From contig JAJVDF010000017.1 of assembly GCA_022410635.1 (NCBI GenBank), positions 3,446,358 through 3,510,357 on the forward strand: a DNA stretch of 64,000 bases. Reading direction: 5' to 3'. This DNA is from Tretioscincus oriximinensis. Taxonomy: Eukaryota > Chordata > Lepidosauria > Squamata > Gymnophthalmidae. How positions within the stretch are numbered: the stretch's first letter is position 1; every line of letters begins with the position of its first letter. Of the stretch, positions 63,081-64,000 are shown piece after piece. Under the pieces are notes generated by a model. It saw only the letters and a list, made by a program, of their open reading frames with translations, did no database searches and had not been told where the DNA came from. Both the position numbers and the translations under genes were made by a program.

Positions 63081-64000
63081 AGGGATCATTGTTCAAAGGG
63101 ATAAGAAGTTTATTAAGGATCACAGCACCATTGCCTCTCATTTGAAGGCAGAGGAGAAACTAGAGGATGGGGCTTCTCTTACTAGCCTCCGACTTACGCC
63201 AAGCTGTTGATGTCACCCTGAGAAACACCCTTTACAGTAAGTACCAACTTGTCCACTCCAAGATGTGTACAGGTTGCTTGTACATCGAGTAAAACATTTC
63301 TCCCTCTAGCATGTATTTTTTGAGATTGTCAAGGAGTGCTCTGCTACTTAGTTTAGAGACAATGAAACATTTTTAACTGGCAATGTGAACTACAGAATTA
63401 TAGTCTGCAAATTTTCCATGTCAGTTTTCCAATCAGCAACTCCTGTGCAAGTTGTATTCTGTATTATATAATACAGAATCTGAGATTTAAATCAGATATT
63501 GTTTTAATATAGCAATTGTTGGCCGTTCCTGAGAGCTTTGGATATAAATAAATAATAAATAAAGAAATCCCATGTATTTTTGCTAATTTTTGCAAAATTG
63601 TGAAATTAACAGTCTGTTTTCAGTATCGCCATGCTTTCTAGCTTTATGCATCATGTTCTAAGTATACATTATGTGCACACGCCAATGGAAGATAACAATA
63701 GCAGTGTTTTGGTGATAATTCGTTCACGGAAAGCATTTTTAAAAATCTTTGGCAGGGAGTAATGGGACCATGTTAAATAATGAAGGAACGGAACCCTAAA
63801 GATGGAAAAATCAAGCTATGCGTACACATTTGAGGGATTATGCTACAGCTATTGGTGTAACATGAAGAAACACAGCTGATCAAAGATGAATAATACTGGT
63901 AAAGGATCAAACCGAACAGTTAATTTATCCTCAAAATACTTTTGGAAGCAGAACAACCAGAGCAGAATGAAGCAAGCAGATTCTGCTCCAAGTTGATACC
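63081..64000. other. Intron 2; L2-like tail at 63.5 kb, otherwise nothing recognised
   Basis: GGCCGTTCCTGAGAGCTTTGGATATAAATAAATAATAAATAAAG at about 63521-63565 is a decayed L2-like 3' tail in sense. The remainder is anonymous. Confidence 0.5.

Larger units (their letters stand above)
36947..64000 (+). other. NDUFS4: NDUFS4 intron 2 (continues beyond the window)
   Basis: The intron starts with GTAAGA at 36947. I looked for the conserved third coding block (EEHIKTRKVRIFVPARN...) and did not see it before the window end; the N gap at 54.7-55.4 kb could hide it, but a longer intron is the simpler explanation. Everything from here to 64 kb is therefore read as intronic. Confidence 0.65.

Noticed and set aside
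37000..64000. NDUFS4 exon 3
   Set aside because: I looked for the conserved EEHIKTRKVRIFVPARN block and found no stretch encoding it; it may lie beyond the window or in the N gap.
1..64000. CRISPR arrays, operons, bacterial promoters or toxin systems
   Set aside because: The sequence is vertebrate nuclear DNA. Regular short repeats present are microsatellites and LINE/SINE tails.

Overview
The window looks like nuclear DNA of a squamate reptile (lizard or snake). It is AT-rich, has scattered single ambiguous bases and a 740-base assembly gap, and is dense in old CR1 ends, L2/CR1-like LINE pieces, BovB/Sauria-type sequence, tRNA- and 5S-derived SINEs, hAT-like and foldback elements, and one mariner. 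The organism call is an inference from this repeat mix. There are no bacterial-type genes, operons, CRISPR arrays or rRNA operons.

Host gene: the only host gene I can support is NDUFS4 (mitochondrial complex I, 18-kDa AQDQ subunit), on the + strand. A CpG island at about 26.1-26.6 kb holds coding exon 1 (26335-26465, presequence). Coding exon 2 is at 36868-36946. The two join in exact phase (AG|G codon), and exon 2 encodes the conserved [21 protein letters not shown] block. Exons 3 onward are not visible and presumably lie beyond 64 kb, so 26.5-64 kb is intron 1 and intron 2. The first 26 kb reads as upstream intergenic DNA.

Layout: 1-1.24 kb, 3' end of an L1-clade LINE with an open ORF2 C-terminus, followed by an unidentified exon-like antisense ORF. 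2.9-6.1 kb, decayed LINE pieces and a 5S-rRNA-like SINE. 7.3-12.6 kb, two copies of an undescribed ~600-bp element with inverted ends, plus CR1/L2 pieces. 13.6-16.4 kb, an L1 ORF2 start and three CR1 3' ends. 20.40-21.73 kb, an apparently intact mariner (TA duplication, TIRs, 371-aa DD34D transposase). 22.7-25.6 kb, a SINE, an antisense L2-like LINE, a CR1 end and a well-preserved tRNA-SINE that shares its tail with that LINE. 26-37 kb, NDUFS4 exon 1, intron 1 and exon 2. 37-64 kb, intron 2 with SINEs, CR1/L2 pieces, a foldback MITE family, hAT-like elements, the N gap, and unique stretches that could be conserved noncoding DNA.

I see no novel multi-gene system. The most interesting items are the intact mariner, the foldback MITE family, the TIR-bearing repeat pair, the SINE-LINE tail sharing, a TA-flanked inverted-repeat element in intron 2, and two long unexplained ORFs (antisense 1.2-1.6 kb, sense 50.1-50.8 kb). 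All identifications come from reading the sequence and knowledge of the families; no database search was run.
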